Shown here: piece after piece, positions 1 to 7,147 of the stretch
How the letters are laid out: each line of letters starts with the position of its first letter
Numbering within the stretch: position 1 is the first letter of the stretch
Assembly: GCA_028711165.1 (NCBI GenBank)
Contig: JAQTST010000001.1
Coordinates: forward strand, 418,986-454,557
From: Candidatus Nanoarchaeia archaeon
Lineage (GTDB): Archaea; Nanobdellota; Nanobdellia; Pacearchaeales; GW2011-AR1
Length of the DNA: 35,572 nt
Direction of reading: 5' to 3'
Program-made: the position numbers and the translations under genes
The notes under the pieces: generated by a model
Told to the model about the DNA's origin: nothing
The model's database searches: none
The model's input: the letters and a program-made list of their open reading frames with translations, nothing else

Positions 1-1
1 T

Positions 2-1231
2 GTCCTGCAGGAAGCTGGTTTTAAAACCCCTTCAGAAATTCAGGAGAAAGCGATTCCTCTAGCTCTAGCCGGGAAAGACATAATCGGCGGTTCTGCAACT
101 GGAAGCGGAAAAACTTTAGCATTCGCATCCGCAATTATTGAAAATATTATACCTAATCAGACTATTCAGGCATTAGTCCTTACTCCAACAAGAGAATTAG
201 CAGAACAAGTCGCGAGTTCTATAAGATATTTTTCAAAAAATAAAAGATTGAATGTCATTGCTGTTTACGGCGGAGTTAATATCGGCCCGCAAATCAGACA
301 GCTCTACAGGGCCGACGTTGTCATTGGAACTCCCGGAAGAATTCTTGACCATATAAACAGGAGAACTATGAATTTAAACAATGTAAAAATTCTTGTCCTC
401 GACGAGGTTGACAGAATGTTCGACATGGGATTCAGCAGAGACGTTGAAAATATTCTGCATTACTGCCCGAAGCAAAGACAGACAATGATGTTTTCAGCGA
501 CGATATCTCCTGACATTGATTACCTTGCAAAAAAACATACAATAAATGCTATTCAGGTTTCAGCAGAACCACAAGTTGACCCGAAAAAATTGAAACAGAT
601 TTACTATGATGTTCCTTCTGAAAAAAAGTTTTCATTGTTTGTTCATTTGCTGAAAAAAACTCCAGGCATGGCTATGGTTTTCTGCAACACAAGAAGAAAT
701 GTTGATTTTGTTTACAAAAATCTGAGAAATTTGGGAGTTAATTCGGTGGCAATTCATGGCGGACTTACGCAGAATAACAGAACAAGAATCCTCGGAGATT
801 TCCAGAGACAGAATGTAAAAGTTCTGGTTTGCACCGACGTCGCAGGAAGAGGATTAGATATCAAAGGAGTTACTTATGTCTACAATTATAATATGCCAAA
901 AATAAGCAATGATTATGTCCACAGAATTGGAAGAACAGCGAGGGCAGGAAACGAAGGGAAAGTTGTGAATCTTTTATCCTGCGAGGATTATATGCTTTTT
1001 AGAAAAATAAAGGAAGACGATTCTTTTAAAATTGAAGAAGAGAGACTTCCTGAATTTGAATATGTGATTATAAAACCAGAATTTAAAAAAAGCAACAGGG
1101 GAGGAAATTTTGGCAGGAGAGATTTTTCTGACAGGAAAGATTTCCAGCCAAGACGAGATTCAGGCAGAAGAGATTCTCCAAGAAGAAATTTTTCTCCGAG
1201 AAGAGATAATAGAAACTGGGGAAGAAGATAA
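2..1231 (+). CDS. DEAD-box ATP-dependent RNA helicase (5' end cut by window edge)
   Basis: The reading frame is open from base 2, so the true start lies outside the window; an internal TTG at 248 is not a real start. About 409 codons are visible. Helicase motifs occur in order: Q-motif region (FKTPSEIQEKAIP), motif I ATGSGKT, Ia PTRELAEQ, TPGR, motif II DEVD instead of DEAD, SAT, the C-terminal RecA domain with VFCNTRR, and motif VI HRIGRTARAG. The last ~50 residues are a basic, Arg/Asp/Gly-rich tail (repeated RRD and RRN), typical of an unstructured RNA-binding tail. Members of this family unwind short RNA duplexes using ATP, for example in ribosome assembly or cold adaptation. The family is certain; the exact RNA target cannot be told. 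The thiolase gene follows 30 bp downstream on the same strand. Confidence 0.95.
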   Translation, partial: VLQEAGFKTPSEIQEKAIPLALAGKDIIGGSATGSGKTLAFASAIIENIIPNQTIQALVLTPTRELAEQVASSIRYFSKNKRLNVIAVYGGVNIGPQIRQLYRADVVIGTPGRILDHINRRTMNLNNVKILVLDEVDRMFDMGFSRDVENILHYCPKQRQTMMFSATISPDIDYLAKKHTINAIQVSAEPQVDPKKLKQIYYDVPSEKKFSLFVHLLKKTPGMAMVFCNTRRNVDFVYKNLRNLGVNSVAIHGGLTQNNRTRILGDFQRQNVKVLVCTDVAGRGLDIKGVTYVYNYNMPKISNDYVHRIGRTARAGNEGKVVNLLSCEDYMLFRKIKEDDSFKIEEERLPEFEYVIIKPEFKKSNRGGNFGRRDFSDRKDFQPRRDSGRRDSPRRNFSPRRDNRNWGRR

Positions 1232-1261
1232 ACTTAAAACTATTTCTTTCATTGATTTATC

Positions 1262-2080
1262 ATGAACGTCGAACAAAAAGTCAAGCAAACTCTTGAGAAA
1301 ATAAAATTGTCTAAGAAAGATAAAATATTAGTTGCACTTTCCGGAGGCAAGGATTCGACAGTCACGGCTTATCTTCTGAAAAAATTAGGATATGACATTG
1401 AAGGATTTCACATTAATCTGTCTATGGGAGAATACAGCAAAAAATGCCTGGACGCCGTCGAGAAACTTTGCAATGATTTGAAAATAAAACTCCACCTTTA
1501 CAATATTAAAGATGAAATGGGCGGAAGCATGTGCTATATCAGAAGCGCAATTCAAACGGGAGAGCAGGGGAAGGGTTTGAAGAATTGCGCAATCTGCGGA
1601 GTTATAAAAAAATGGATTATGAACCGCGAAGCGAGAAAAATTGGTGTGAGTAAAATTGCGACAGGACACAATCTCGACGATGAAGTTCAAACTTTTCTTA
1701 TGAATATTCTGAAAGGAAGCCCGCAACTCAGCGCAAATTCCGGAGCAATAACAAAAAATAAAGAAGATAAAAAATTTATAACAAGAATAAAACCTTTGTT
1801 TTACGTCGATGAAAATGATATCAGAGAATATTCAAAAAAGAAAAAACTTCCTGTTGTTTATGAAAAATGCCCATGCGCTTTAGATTCTTACCGAATACAA
1901 ATCAGGCAATTCACAAACAGTTTAACAAAAAAAGAAAAAGAAAATGTCATAAAAAATTTTGACAGACTTTCTGATAAGATACAGAATTTGAAATTAGAAG
2001 GAGAACTGAATTATTGTGAGAAGTGCGGAGAACCTTCGAGAAATAAGATTTGCAGAATGTGCGCGATGATTAAAAAATAA
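1262..2080 (+). CDS. TtuA/Ncs6-family tRNA 2-thiouridine synthetase (PP-loop ATPase)
   Basis: This 272-residue protein has the PP-loop SGGKDS at residues 27-32 and the downstream TGHNLDDE motif. These mark N-type ATP pyrophosphatases that adenylate a tRNA uridine before sulfur insertion. Cys109 and Cys112 (CAIC) plus Cys203 (KCPCA) match the three cysteines that hold the Fe-S cluster in TtuA. A C-terminal zinc-finger pair, CxxC at 252/255 and 264/267, is present. The N-terminal zinc finger usual in TtuA/Ncs6 is absent, because the protein starts almost directly at the PP-loop domain. It could act on U54 of the T-loop (TtuA) or U34 of the anticodon (Ncs6); the sequence does not decide. It lies 30 bp after the helicase on the same strand, so co-transcription is possible. 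Confidence 0.9.
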   Translation: MNVEQKVKQTLEKIKLSKKDKILVALSGGKDSTVTAYLLKKLGYDIEGFHINLSMGEYSKKCLDAVEKLCNDLKIKLHLYNIKDEMGGSMCYIRSAIQTGEQGKGLKNCAICGVIKKWIMNREARKIGVSKIATGHNLDDEVQTFLMNILKGSPQLSANSGAITKNKEDKKFITRIKPLFYVDENDIREYSKKKKLPVVYEKCPCALDSYRIQIRQFTNSLTKKEKENVIKNFDRLSDKIQNLKLEGELNYCEKCGEPSRNKICRMCAMIKK

Positions 2081-2084
2081 TTTC

Positions 2085-2360
2085 TTATCTTTTAGCTTTC
2101 ATGTAAGCTTCTCTGAACTCACAGGTGCGCATCTTGTCATAATTTATAAAAAATTTCTCCAGACATGCTAAACTATCGACATTGGTTGCAAAACACAAAC
2201 GCCCTTTTGAAAGCAATGAAAGACTGGTTCTATATCCTTTTTCAGGATTGTACAATGGGGGAATATCATGTCCTCTTCCTGCCTTGCAGAAGATTACTTT
2301 TCCCTGACTTAACATTTTTTCTTCGGCAAAGTCGCATTTTAATATTGAAGTATCTATCAT
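2085..2360 (-). CDS. hypothetical protein, 91 aa, cysteine-containing
   Basis: No family is recognised. The frame is favoured over the overlapping plus-strand frame (2165-2362) for two reasons. Its codons match the neighbours (AGA for Arg, GAA, AAA), and a TATA-like stretch lies about 24-35 bp upstream on the minus strand (around 2380-2398), which suits a leaderless archaeal transcript. The protein is soluble-looking, has five cysteines and a basic C-terminus, and no signal peptide or membrane segment. It converges on the thiolase gene, with the stop codons only 4 bp apart. Moderately sure that it is expressed; no function is proposed. Confidence 0.55.
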   Translation of the reverse strand: MIDTSILKCDFAEEKMLSQGKVIFCKAGRGHDIPPLYNPEKGYRTSLSLLSKGRLCFATNVDSLACLEKFFINYDKMRTCEFREAYMKAKR

Positions 2361-2478
2361 AGTTTTAACTTCAAAAATTAGTTTAAAATAATTTATATAT
2401 CAAAAGATACATATCAAAATTATCTTTTTTCTCGATATTTCTTGTATGCCGCTGTTGTAACTTTAAGTGGAAATAAAT

Positions 2479-2488
2479 GTTTAAATAG
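2479..2488 (+). promoter_or_regulatory. TATA box, probable nrdR operon promoter
   Basis: GTTTAAATAG is a good archaeal TATA element. Transcription about 25 nt downstream would start near 2512, giving a leader of about 120 nt that carries structured element A (2557-2622) before the nrdR start. An alternative TATA-like TTAAATTT at about 2598 lies inside element A and would make nrdR nearly leaderless. Confidence 0.45.
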
Positions 2489-2556
2489 TAATTTTTTCTT
2501 TCAATCTAGCTTATACAAGCGATAGAAAAAAAGAGGATATGACATACAAGATGTTG

Positions 2557-2622
2557 TACAAAAGACACCTTATCGGTTTCTTTTGTAAGCTTCCCCTTAA
2601 ATTTGGGTCACGCCTGATAAGC
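2557..2622 (+). ncRNA. Structured repeat element, copy A
   Basis: One of three related copies (also 6285-6349 and 14638-14706). A 9-bp stem (2557-2565 with 2579-2587) continues past a C-U mismatch into ACC/GGU with a 5-nt loop. It is followed by a GC-containing part in which CCC, GGG and CCU blocks can pair in alternative ways, closed by GCUU/AAGC. Copies A and B share the conserved string TTAAATTTGGGTCACGCCTG. It lies directly before nrdR, so it could be a leader element, a small RNA or a dispersed repeat. The base-pairing is read directly from sequence; the function is unknown. Confidence 0.55.
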
Positions 2623-2630
2623 AATAAAAG

Positions 2631-3068
2631 ATGGATTGTCCGTATTGTTTTCACATTGAGTCAAAGGTGACTGATAAGAGGAAATCACCTGAAGGAATTA
2701 GACGGAGGCGTGAATGCCTGAAATGCGGGAAAAGATTCACGACGTATGAAAAAGCAGTGAGAGAAGATTTGTCTGTGATAAAAAAAGACAGACGGCGTGA
2801 GATGTTCGACAGGGGAAAACTCGAGAACGGAATAAACCGGGCTTTTGAAAAGCGTCCTGTTGAGAAGAAAAAAATTGAAAAAATGATAAACGAAATTGAG
2901 GAACAGATAAGGAAGAGAGGAAAAAAAGAAATCAAAAGCTCTGAAATCGGCGAGCTTGTCATGAAAAAAATAAAAAAAATCGACAATGTTGCTTACATCA
3001 GATTTGCATCGGTATACAGAGATTTTCAGGATATAAATGATTTTAAACAGGAAATAAAGAAATTATAA
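2631..3068 (+). CDS. nrdR: NrdR transcriptional repressor of ribonucleotide reductase
   Basis: This 145-residue protein has the NrdR layout: an N-terminal zinc ribbon with CPYC at Cys3/Cys6 and CLKC at Cys29/Cys32, then an ATP-cone domain (about residues 46-136). Known NrdR proteins sense ATP/dATP through the cone and repress nucleotide reductase genes. The length is normal (about 150 aa). It begins at ATG 2631, ends 7 bp before nrdD, and heads an nrdR-nrdD-nrdG operon, so it probably controls its own operon. NrdR is mainly bacterial, so its presence in an archaeal operon is notable and may reflect old transfer. Spaced inverted octamers CTTGTATG (2441) and CATACAAG (2543) flank the promoter but are not a proven operator. 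Confidence 0.93.
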   Translation: MDCPYCFHIESKVTDKRKSPEGIRRRRECLKCGKRFTTYEKAVREDLSVIKKDRRREMFDRGKLENGINRAFEKRPVEKKKIEKMINEIEEQIRKRGKKEIKSSEIGELVMKKIKKIDNVAYIRFASVYRDFQDINDFKQEIKKL

Positions 3069-3075
3069 CAGAAAG

Positions 3076-5181
3076 ATGGTTGAAAAAATATTAAAGAGGA
3101 ATGGAAAGGTAGATAATTTTGACCCGTCAAAAATAGAAAATGCAATCTGGAAAGCAGTGCAATCTGTCGGCGGGGAAGACAGAGAAAAGACAAAATATAT
3201 TTCTAATTTGGTTGTAAAAAAAATTGAAGATGACATCGGGAGCACAGGGAGAATTCCGCAGGTAGAAGAAGTGCAGGACATAGTTGAAAAAATTTTGATG
3301 GAAGAGGGGCACGCAAAAACTGCAAAGGCTTACATCCTTTACCGGCAGAGTCATGAAGAATTGAGAAGAGTCAAAGGTTTATTCGACACGATAGAAGTTG
3401 TAGAAGATTACCTGCATGGCAGAGACTGGGCGATAAAAGAAAACGCAAATATGGATTTCTCTCTTCAAGGATTGAATAATTTTATTTCGGGGAAAATAGT
3501 TCCAAAATATTGGCTGAGGAAAATTTATCCTGAGAAGGTTAGAAAAGCACATGAAAACGCAGAGATTCATATACATGATTTGGGAACTCTCGGGCCTTAT
3601 TGCGTCGGGTGGGACTTGGAAGATTTGTTAATTACAGGAATTAAAGGGGTTCCGGGGAAAGTCGAAGCTGGTCCTGCGAAACATCTCAGAACTGCTTTGG
3701 GGCAGGTTGTTAATTTTTTCTATACGCTTCAAGGCGAGAGCGCAGGAGCACAGGCATTTTCTAATTTTGATACCTTGCTTGCGCCGTTCATAAAAAAAGA
3801 TAATCTTGATTATTCCGAAGTAAAACAATGCATTCAGGAATTTTTATTTAATGTTAATGTTCCGACGCGTGTTGGTTTTCAGACGCCATTCACGAACATA
3901 ACTATGGATTTGAAAGTGCCGGCTTATCTAAAAGACAAACCCGCAATTATCGGCGGAGAAATGCAAAATGAGAAGTACGGGGATTTCCAGAAAGAGATGG
4001 ATACAATAAATCAGGCTTTTGCTGACTGCATGCTTAAGGGAGATGCTGCGGGCAGATTATTTACTTTCCCTATACCGACGTATAATATCACAAAGGACTT
4101 TGATTGGGACAACCCTGATTATGATCTTTTATGGGAAATGACTGCTAAGTACGGAATTCCTTATTTTTCTAATTTTATTAATTCAGATATGAAACCAGAA
4201 GATGCGAGGAGCATGTGCTGCCGATTGAGACTTGACCAGAAAGAATTGAGAAAAAGGGGCGGGGGTTTATTTGGCTCAAATCCCCAGACAGGCTCGATAG
4301 GAGTTGTTACAATCAATCTACCGAGAATTGGGTACACCTGCAAAGATGAATCTTCTTTTTTCAAACGGCTTGAAGAACTGATGGAAATCAGCAAGGAAAG
4401 TCTGGAGATAAAAAGGAAAACTGTTGAAAATTTCACAGACAGCGGATTGTATCCTTATTCAAAATTTTATTTAAAAAATGTCAAGGCAAGATTTGGAAAA
4501 TATTGGGAGAACCATTTTTCTACGATTGGTATTTTGGGAATGAATGAAGCGATTATGAATTTCATGCCAAACGAAAATATAGCGACGGAAAAGGGCAGAA
4601 ATTTTGCAATAAAAGTTTTGGATTTCATGAGAGACAAGCTGGAAGTGTATCAAAAAGAAACAGGGAAAATTTATAATTTAGAAGCAACTCCAGGGGAAGG
4701 GACAACTTACCGATTTGCGAGCATTGACAAAAAAAGATTTCCGAAAATTATAACTGCAAATGAGGATGCTGTTAAAAAAGGAGCAGCTCCGTATTACACA
4801 AATTCAAGTCAGCTGCCTGTCCACCATACAGATGATTTGTTTAAAGCATTAAGCCTGCAGGATGAATTGCAAACGAAATATACCGGAGGAACAGTATTCC
4901 ATACTTTTGTCGGGGAGAGACTGGACAAAGAAAATGTAAAAATGCTTGTCAGGAAAATTGCAGAAAAGTTCAAACTCCCTTATTTTACAATAACTCCCAC
5001 ATTTTCAGTATGTCAGGAACACGGATATCTGCCTGGGGAACAATATTCCTGCCCAACCTGCTCCAATGAAACAGAAGTTTATTCCAGAGTTGTAGGCTAC
5101 ATTCGTACCAAAGAAAGAATGAACAAAGGCAAACAATCAGAGTTTGATGACAGAAAAATGTTTAAACCTAAAATAGAGTAA
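3076..5181 (+). CDS. nrdD: Anaerobic ribonucleoside-triphosphate reductase (class III)
   Basis: NrdD reduces ribonucleoside triphosphates to dNTPs using a glycyl radical. The 701-residue protein has an N-terminal ATP-cone (about 1-95) for allosteric control and the catalytic ten-stranded barrel with the conserved stretches MCCRLRLD and GSIGVVTINLPR. A C-terminal zinc site follows, formed by CQEHGYLPGE and CPTC. The radical site is RVVGYIR, with Gly674 as the radical residue. Length and motif order are normal, with no sign of an intein or frameshift. It starts 7 bp after nrdR and ends one base before nrdG starts, so the three genes are clearly co-transcribed. This is the only dNTP-producing route seen in the window and points to an anaerobic or microaerobic lifestyle. 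Confidence 0.97.
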   Translation: MVEKILKRNGKVDNFDPSKIENAIWKAVQSVGGEDREKTKYISNLVVKKIEDDIGSTGRIPQVEEVQDIVEKILMEEGHAKTAKAYILYRQSHEELRRVKGLFDTIEVVEDYLHGRDWAIKENANMDFSLQGLNNFISGKIVPKYWLRKIYPEKVRKAHENAEIHIHDLGTLGPYCVGWDLEDLLITGIKGVPGKVEAGPAKHLRTALGQVVNFFYTLQGESAGAQAFSNFDTLLAPFIKKDNLDYSEVKQCIQEFLFNVNVPTRVGFQTPFTNITMDLKVPAYLKDKPAIIGGEMQNEKYGDFQKEMDTINQAFADCMLKGDAAGRLFTFPIPTYNITKDFDWDNPDYDLLWEMTAKYGIPYFSNFINSDMKPEDARSMCCRLRLDQKELRKRGGGLFGSNPQTGSIGVVTINLPRIGYTCKDESSFFKRLEELMEISKESLEIKRKTVENFTDSGLYPYSKFYLKNVKARFGKYWENHFSTIGILGMNEAIMNFMPNENIATEKGRNFAIKVLDFMRDKLEVYQKETGKIYNLEATPGEGTTYRFASIDKKRFPKIITANEDAVKKGAAPYYTNSSQLPVHHTDDLFKALSLQDELQTKYTGGTVFHTFVGERLDKENVKMLVRKIAEKFKLPYFTITPTFSVCQEHGYLPGEQYSCPTCSNETEVYSRVVGYIRTKERMNKGKQSEFDDRKMFKPKIE

Positions 5182-5182
5182 A

Positions 5183-5929
5183 ATGAAAATAACAGAACTG
5201 AAAAAAATTTCTCTTATAGATTACCCAAGTAAAATTTCTACAATTCTCTTTACTCCGAAATGCAATTACAAATGTCCAACCTGCCATGCAAAACAGATTC
5301 TTCAGAATAAAAAAGAACTTGATGAAAAAGCAATTTTTGAGTATCTCGATTTTGCAAGAGATTTTATCGACGGAGTTGTGATTTGCGGGGGAGAACCGAC
5401 GAGAGAACAGGGGCTAAAATATTTTTTAAGGAAACTAAAAGACAAAGGACTTGCAGTGAAACTCGACACAAACGGGAGCAATTATATTCGTCTGGGGGAA
5501 TTAAAAAAGGAAGGGTTAGTCAAATATGTTGCAATGGACGTGAAGGGGCCGATGAGATTGTACGCAAAACTTGTGGGGGAAGATTTTACCGACGAGAGAG
5601 ATGAGGTTGTGAAAGCAATTGAGGTAGTTTCGCAATTTCCCAATTATGAATTCAGGACAACAGTTGTTCCTGTAACAAGAAGTAAAGGAATTAGTTTTAT
5701 GACTGCAAGAGAAATCGGCGATACAGCCAAATTAATTTATGAATCTACAGGAGATGACAACCATAAATATTTTCTTCAGGGGTTTATTGCGAGAAGCAAA
5801 GATGAAATGGTTGATGAAAAGTTCGCAAAAGAAAATCTTCCTGAGAAATTTTGGGAGACTCCGAAAAAACATTTAGAAGACTGTCTGGCTGAAGCAAAAA
5901 AATATCTGCCGAATGCGAAGATAAGGTAA
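5183..5929 (+). CDS. nrdG: Anaerobic ribonucleotide reductase activating protein (radical SAM)
   Basis: NrdG generates the glycyl radical on NrdD by reductive cleavage of S-adenosylmethionine. The 248-residue protein has the radical SAM Fe-S motif CX3CX2C at Cys27, Cys31 and Cys34 (KCNYKCPTCH), then the glycine-rich ICGGEPT segment that contacts SAM, and the LDTNGSN strand. At 248 residues it resembles the archaeal/thermophile type rather than the short (~155 aa) E. coli form. It starts 1 bp after the nrdD stop, which indicates translational coupling. The start ATG at 5183 is the only sensible one. Confidence 0.95.
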   Translation: MKITELKKISLIDYPSKISTILFTPKCNYKCPTCHAKQILQNKKELDEKAIFEYLDFARDFIDGVVICGGEPTREQGLKYFLRKLKDKGLAVKLDTNGSNYIRLGELKKEGLVKYVAMDVKGPMRLYAKLVGEDFTDERDEVVKAIEVVSQFPNYEFRTTVVPVTRSKGISFMTAREIGDTAKLIYESTGDDNHKYFLQGFIARSKDEMVDEKFAKENLPEKFWETPKKHLEDCLAEAKKYLPNAKIR

Positions 5930-5940
5930 AGCAAATCCAT

Positions 5941-5952
5941 AATTTTTATAAA
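5941..5952 (+). promoter_or_regulatory. TATA box for thioredoxin gene
   Basis: AATTTTTATAAA lies about 27 bp before the likely ATG at 5974, so thioredoxin probably has its own leaderless transcript besides any read-through from nrdG. Confidence 0.5.
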
Positions 5953-5973
5953 TGTGTGAAAATGAGTAGTAGC

Positions 5974-6300
5974 ATGACAAACAATGACAGCGTTCCTGAA
6001 CTCACCAGCAAAGAGTTTGAAGAGTTTACAAAAAAGGGGCTGGTGTTTATTGATTTTTTTGCAGAATGGTGCATGCCGTGTGTTATGATGGCGCCTGTTG
6101 TCGACGAGGTAAGCGAGAAATTCAGAAACAAAATAAAATTCGGGAAAGTAAATGTCAGCGATAACGAAGCACTTGCAGGAAAATTTAATGTCAGTTCGAT
6201 TCCTAATTTTATTCTGTTTAAAGACGGAAAAAAAGTTGAGCAGTTTGTCGGAGCGATTGATGCGGACGAACTGGAATTTAAGTTGCGAAGACACCTATAG
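5974..6300 (+). CDS. trxA: Thioredoxin
   Basis: This is a single thioredoxin domain of about 108 residues with the redox motif WCMPC after the strand VFIDFFAEW. The cis-proline segment SSIPNFILFKDGKKV and the final helix are both present. It is a cytoplasmic dithiol reductase. Placed right after nrdRDG, it may supply electrons to NrdD or repair thiols, although some NrdD enzymes use formate instead. GTG 5956 and ATG 5962 are upstream in-frame alternatives. ATG 5974 fits the TATA spacing best and gives the usual thioredoxin length. The last codons and the stop lie inside structured element B. Confidence 0.93.
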   Translation: MTNNDSVPELTSKEFEEFTKKGLVFIDFFAEWCMPCVMMAPVVDEVSEKFRNKIKFGKVNVSDNEALAGKFNVSSIPNFILFKDGKKVEQFVGAIDADELEFKLRRHL

Positions 6301-6349
6301 GTTTCTTTCGCTTAATCTTCCCTTTAAATTTGGGTCACGCCTGATGAAG
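6285..6349 (+). ncRNA. Structured repeat element, copy B
   Basis: This second copy overlaps the end of the thioredoxin gene, whose stop codon sits at the loop and closing stem. Stem: GCGAA/UUCGC, a bulged U, GA/UC, a C-U mismatch, ACC/GGU and loop UAUA. The lower stem has a different sequence from copy A but the same pairing. The conserved 3' part follows, with CUUC/GAAG closing. The next gene has its own TATA box after the element, so here the element would be in a 3' UTR or stand alone rather than act as a leader. Confidence 0.55.
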
Positions 6350-6362
6350 TTTGTATAATAAT

Positions 6363-6372
6363 TTTTATAAAT
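6363..6372 (+). promoter_or_regulatory. TATA box for the 75-aa gene
   Basis: TTTTATAAAT is centred about 26 bp before ATG 6393, which indicates a leaderless transcript. Confidence 0.5.
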
Positions 6373-6392
6373 AGCAAATTATTTTGTGAGAT

Positions 6393-6620
6393 ATGAAGAG
6401 GATTTTAGAAACAAAAGTCGATGGTGAAAAGATAAAGTATTCTACTCTATTGATAAAAGAAACTAACTGGACTGATATTGGAGCAGTGATGCACATAAGA
6501 GGAACGATTGAAGGAGAACACAGAAAAAATGGGAATAAAGAATTAGTTTTAGTTGCGATGACTCCGAAAGAGTATGAAAATTATCTGAGATATATCAATG
6601 ATGTTGATGACGGAAGATAA
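6393..6620 (+). CDS. hypothetical protein, 75 aa
   Basis: No family is recognised. The small soluble protein is rich in charged residues, with a predicted beta-rich first half and a helical PKEYENYLRYINDVDD end. A well-placed TATA box and neighbour-like codon use support that it is real. It stands alone between structured element B and the tRNA locus. Confidence 0.6.
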   Translation: MKRILETKVDGEKIKYSTLLIKETNWTDIGAVMHIRGTIEGEHRKNGNKELVLVAMTPKEYENYLRYINDVDDGR

Positions 6621-6624
6621 CAAA

Positions 6625-6636
6625 CTTTTTTAAATC
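6625..6636 (+). promoter_or_regulatory. TATA box of the tRNA-Lys locus
   Basis: The CTTTTTTAAATC region is centred about 31 bp upstream of 6663, the first base of the tRNA-like relic, not of the intact tRNA-Lys at 6748. It therefore seems to drive a precursor holding both. Confidence 0.45.
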
Positions 6637-6662
6637 AATTTTTCTAATTAAATTATAATTAA

Positions 6663-6739
6663 GGCTCCGTAGCTCACTGAGGGGCACATCCCCTTACACT
6701 AACCCCTTGCTTAAAACGCATTGATTCGCTACGTGGCCA
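6663..6739 (+). pseudogene. tRNA-Lys-like relic (77 nt)
   Basis: The first 14 bases, plus two before them, are identical to the 5' end of the intact tRNA-Lys 85 bp further on (AAGGCTCCGTAGCTCA). The segment ends in GGCCA, so the two ends could form an acceptor stem with 6 of 7 pairs. D-stem-like GCTC/GGGC pairing remains. No anticodon stem or T-arm can be formed, so it is probably a decayed or rearranged tRNA copy. A TATA box sits at the right distance for its 5' end. Confidence 0.5.
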
Positions 6740-6747
6740 AAACGGAA

Positions 6748-6822
6748 GGCTCCGTAGCTCAGCCTGGTTAGAGCACTGGACTTTTAATCCAGGTGTCGAG
6801 GGTTCAAATCCCTTCGGGGCCA
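6748..6822 (+). tRNA. tRNA-Lys (UUU)
   Basis: A full cloverleaf is present. Acceptor GGCTCCG pairs with CGGGGCC (one T-G wobble), and the discriminator is A. The D-stem is GCTC/GAGC, and anticodon stem CTGGA/TCCAG encloses loop CTTTTAA with anticodon TTT. The T-stem is GAGGG/CCCTT with loop TTCAAAT. No intron, and CCA is not encoded. Confidence 0.97.
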
Positions 6823-6828
6823 TTTTTT
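6823..6828 (+). terminator. Oligo-T terminator after tRNA-Lys
   Basis: Six T residues follow the discriminator base directly, which is a typical archaeal termination signal. Confidence 0.55.
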
Positions 6829-6862
6829 CTTAGAAAGAAGTATGCAAAAAGAGAAACCAAAA

Positions 6863-6874
6863 GGTTTTTAAATT
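6863..6874 (+). promoter_or_regulatory. TATA box of the rpoH-rpoB operon
   Basis: GGTTTTTAAATT predicts a transcription start near 6895 and a leader of about 55 nt. The predicted 5' end falls at a small hairpin CCTAA/TTAGG (6898-6902 with 6914-6918). Confidence 0.5.
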
Positions 6875-6950
6875 AAATTTTGCTGATTTTTATTATTCCT
6901 AAGTTGCTAAAGTTTAGGTATCCGGAACGTAAATTTTATTGACTAACACC

Positions 6951-7145
6951 ATGCATATTCTCCAACCAAAACACATAAAACTAAATGAAAAAGAAACAGA
7001 AGAACTTCTCAAAAAATTAAATATCTCCAAGGCACAATTGCCGAAAATTCTCTCTGATGATGCCGCACTTCCGGAAGGCTGCGGCGTCGGTGATATAATT
7101 AAAATTGAAAGAAAATCCGGCGAGTATTTCAGGGTTGTTGTTTAA
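6951..7145 (+). CDS. rpoH: DNA-directed RNA polymerase subunit H
   Basis: RpoH is the archaeal homologue of the Rpb5 C-terminal domain. It sits at the jaw of RNA polymerase and is classically encoded just before rpoB, as here. The 64-residue protein starts HILQPKHIKL and contains LPKILSDDAAL and GDIIKIERKSG, the family signature. ATG 6951 is chosen over an in-frame TTG at 6939, because family members begin close to the LQPKH segment. The stop is 2 bp before rpoB, so the two are translationally linked. Confidence 0.95.
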   Translation: MHILQPKHIKLNEKETEELLKKLNISKAQLPKILSDDAALPEGCGVGDIIKIERKSGEYFRVVV

Positions 7146-7147
7146 AA

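Noticed and set aside
2165-2362. 65-codon plus-strand frame opposite the 91-aa gene
   Set aside because: Its residues (many Trp, Phe and Leu, few acids) and codons look like an antisense shadow. The minus-strand frame has a TATA box and typical codons.
5776-6294. 172-codon minus-strand frame across nrdG and thioredoxin
   Set aside because: It lies fully opposite two certain genes and is rich in Phe, Ser and His, as expected for an antisense shadow.
6339-6349. CTGATGA in element B as a hammerhead ribozyme or C/D box
   Set aside because: Copies A and C do not keep the GATGA core, and the needed GAAA and cleavage-site parts or C'/D' boxes are missing.
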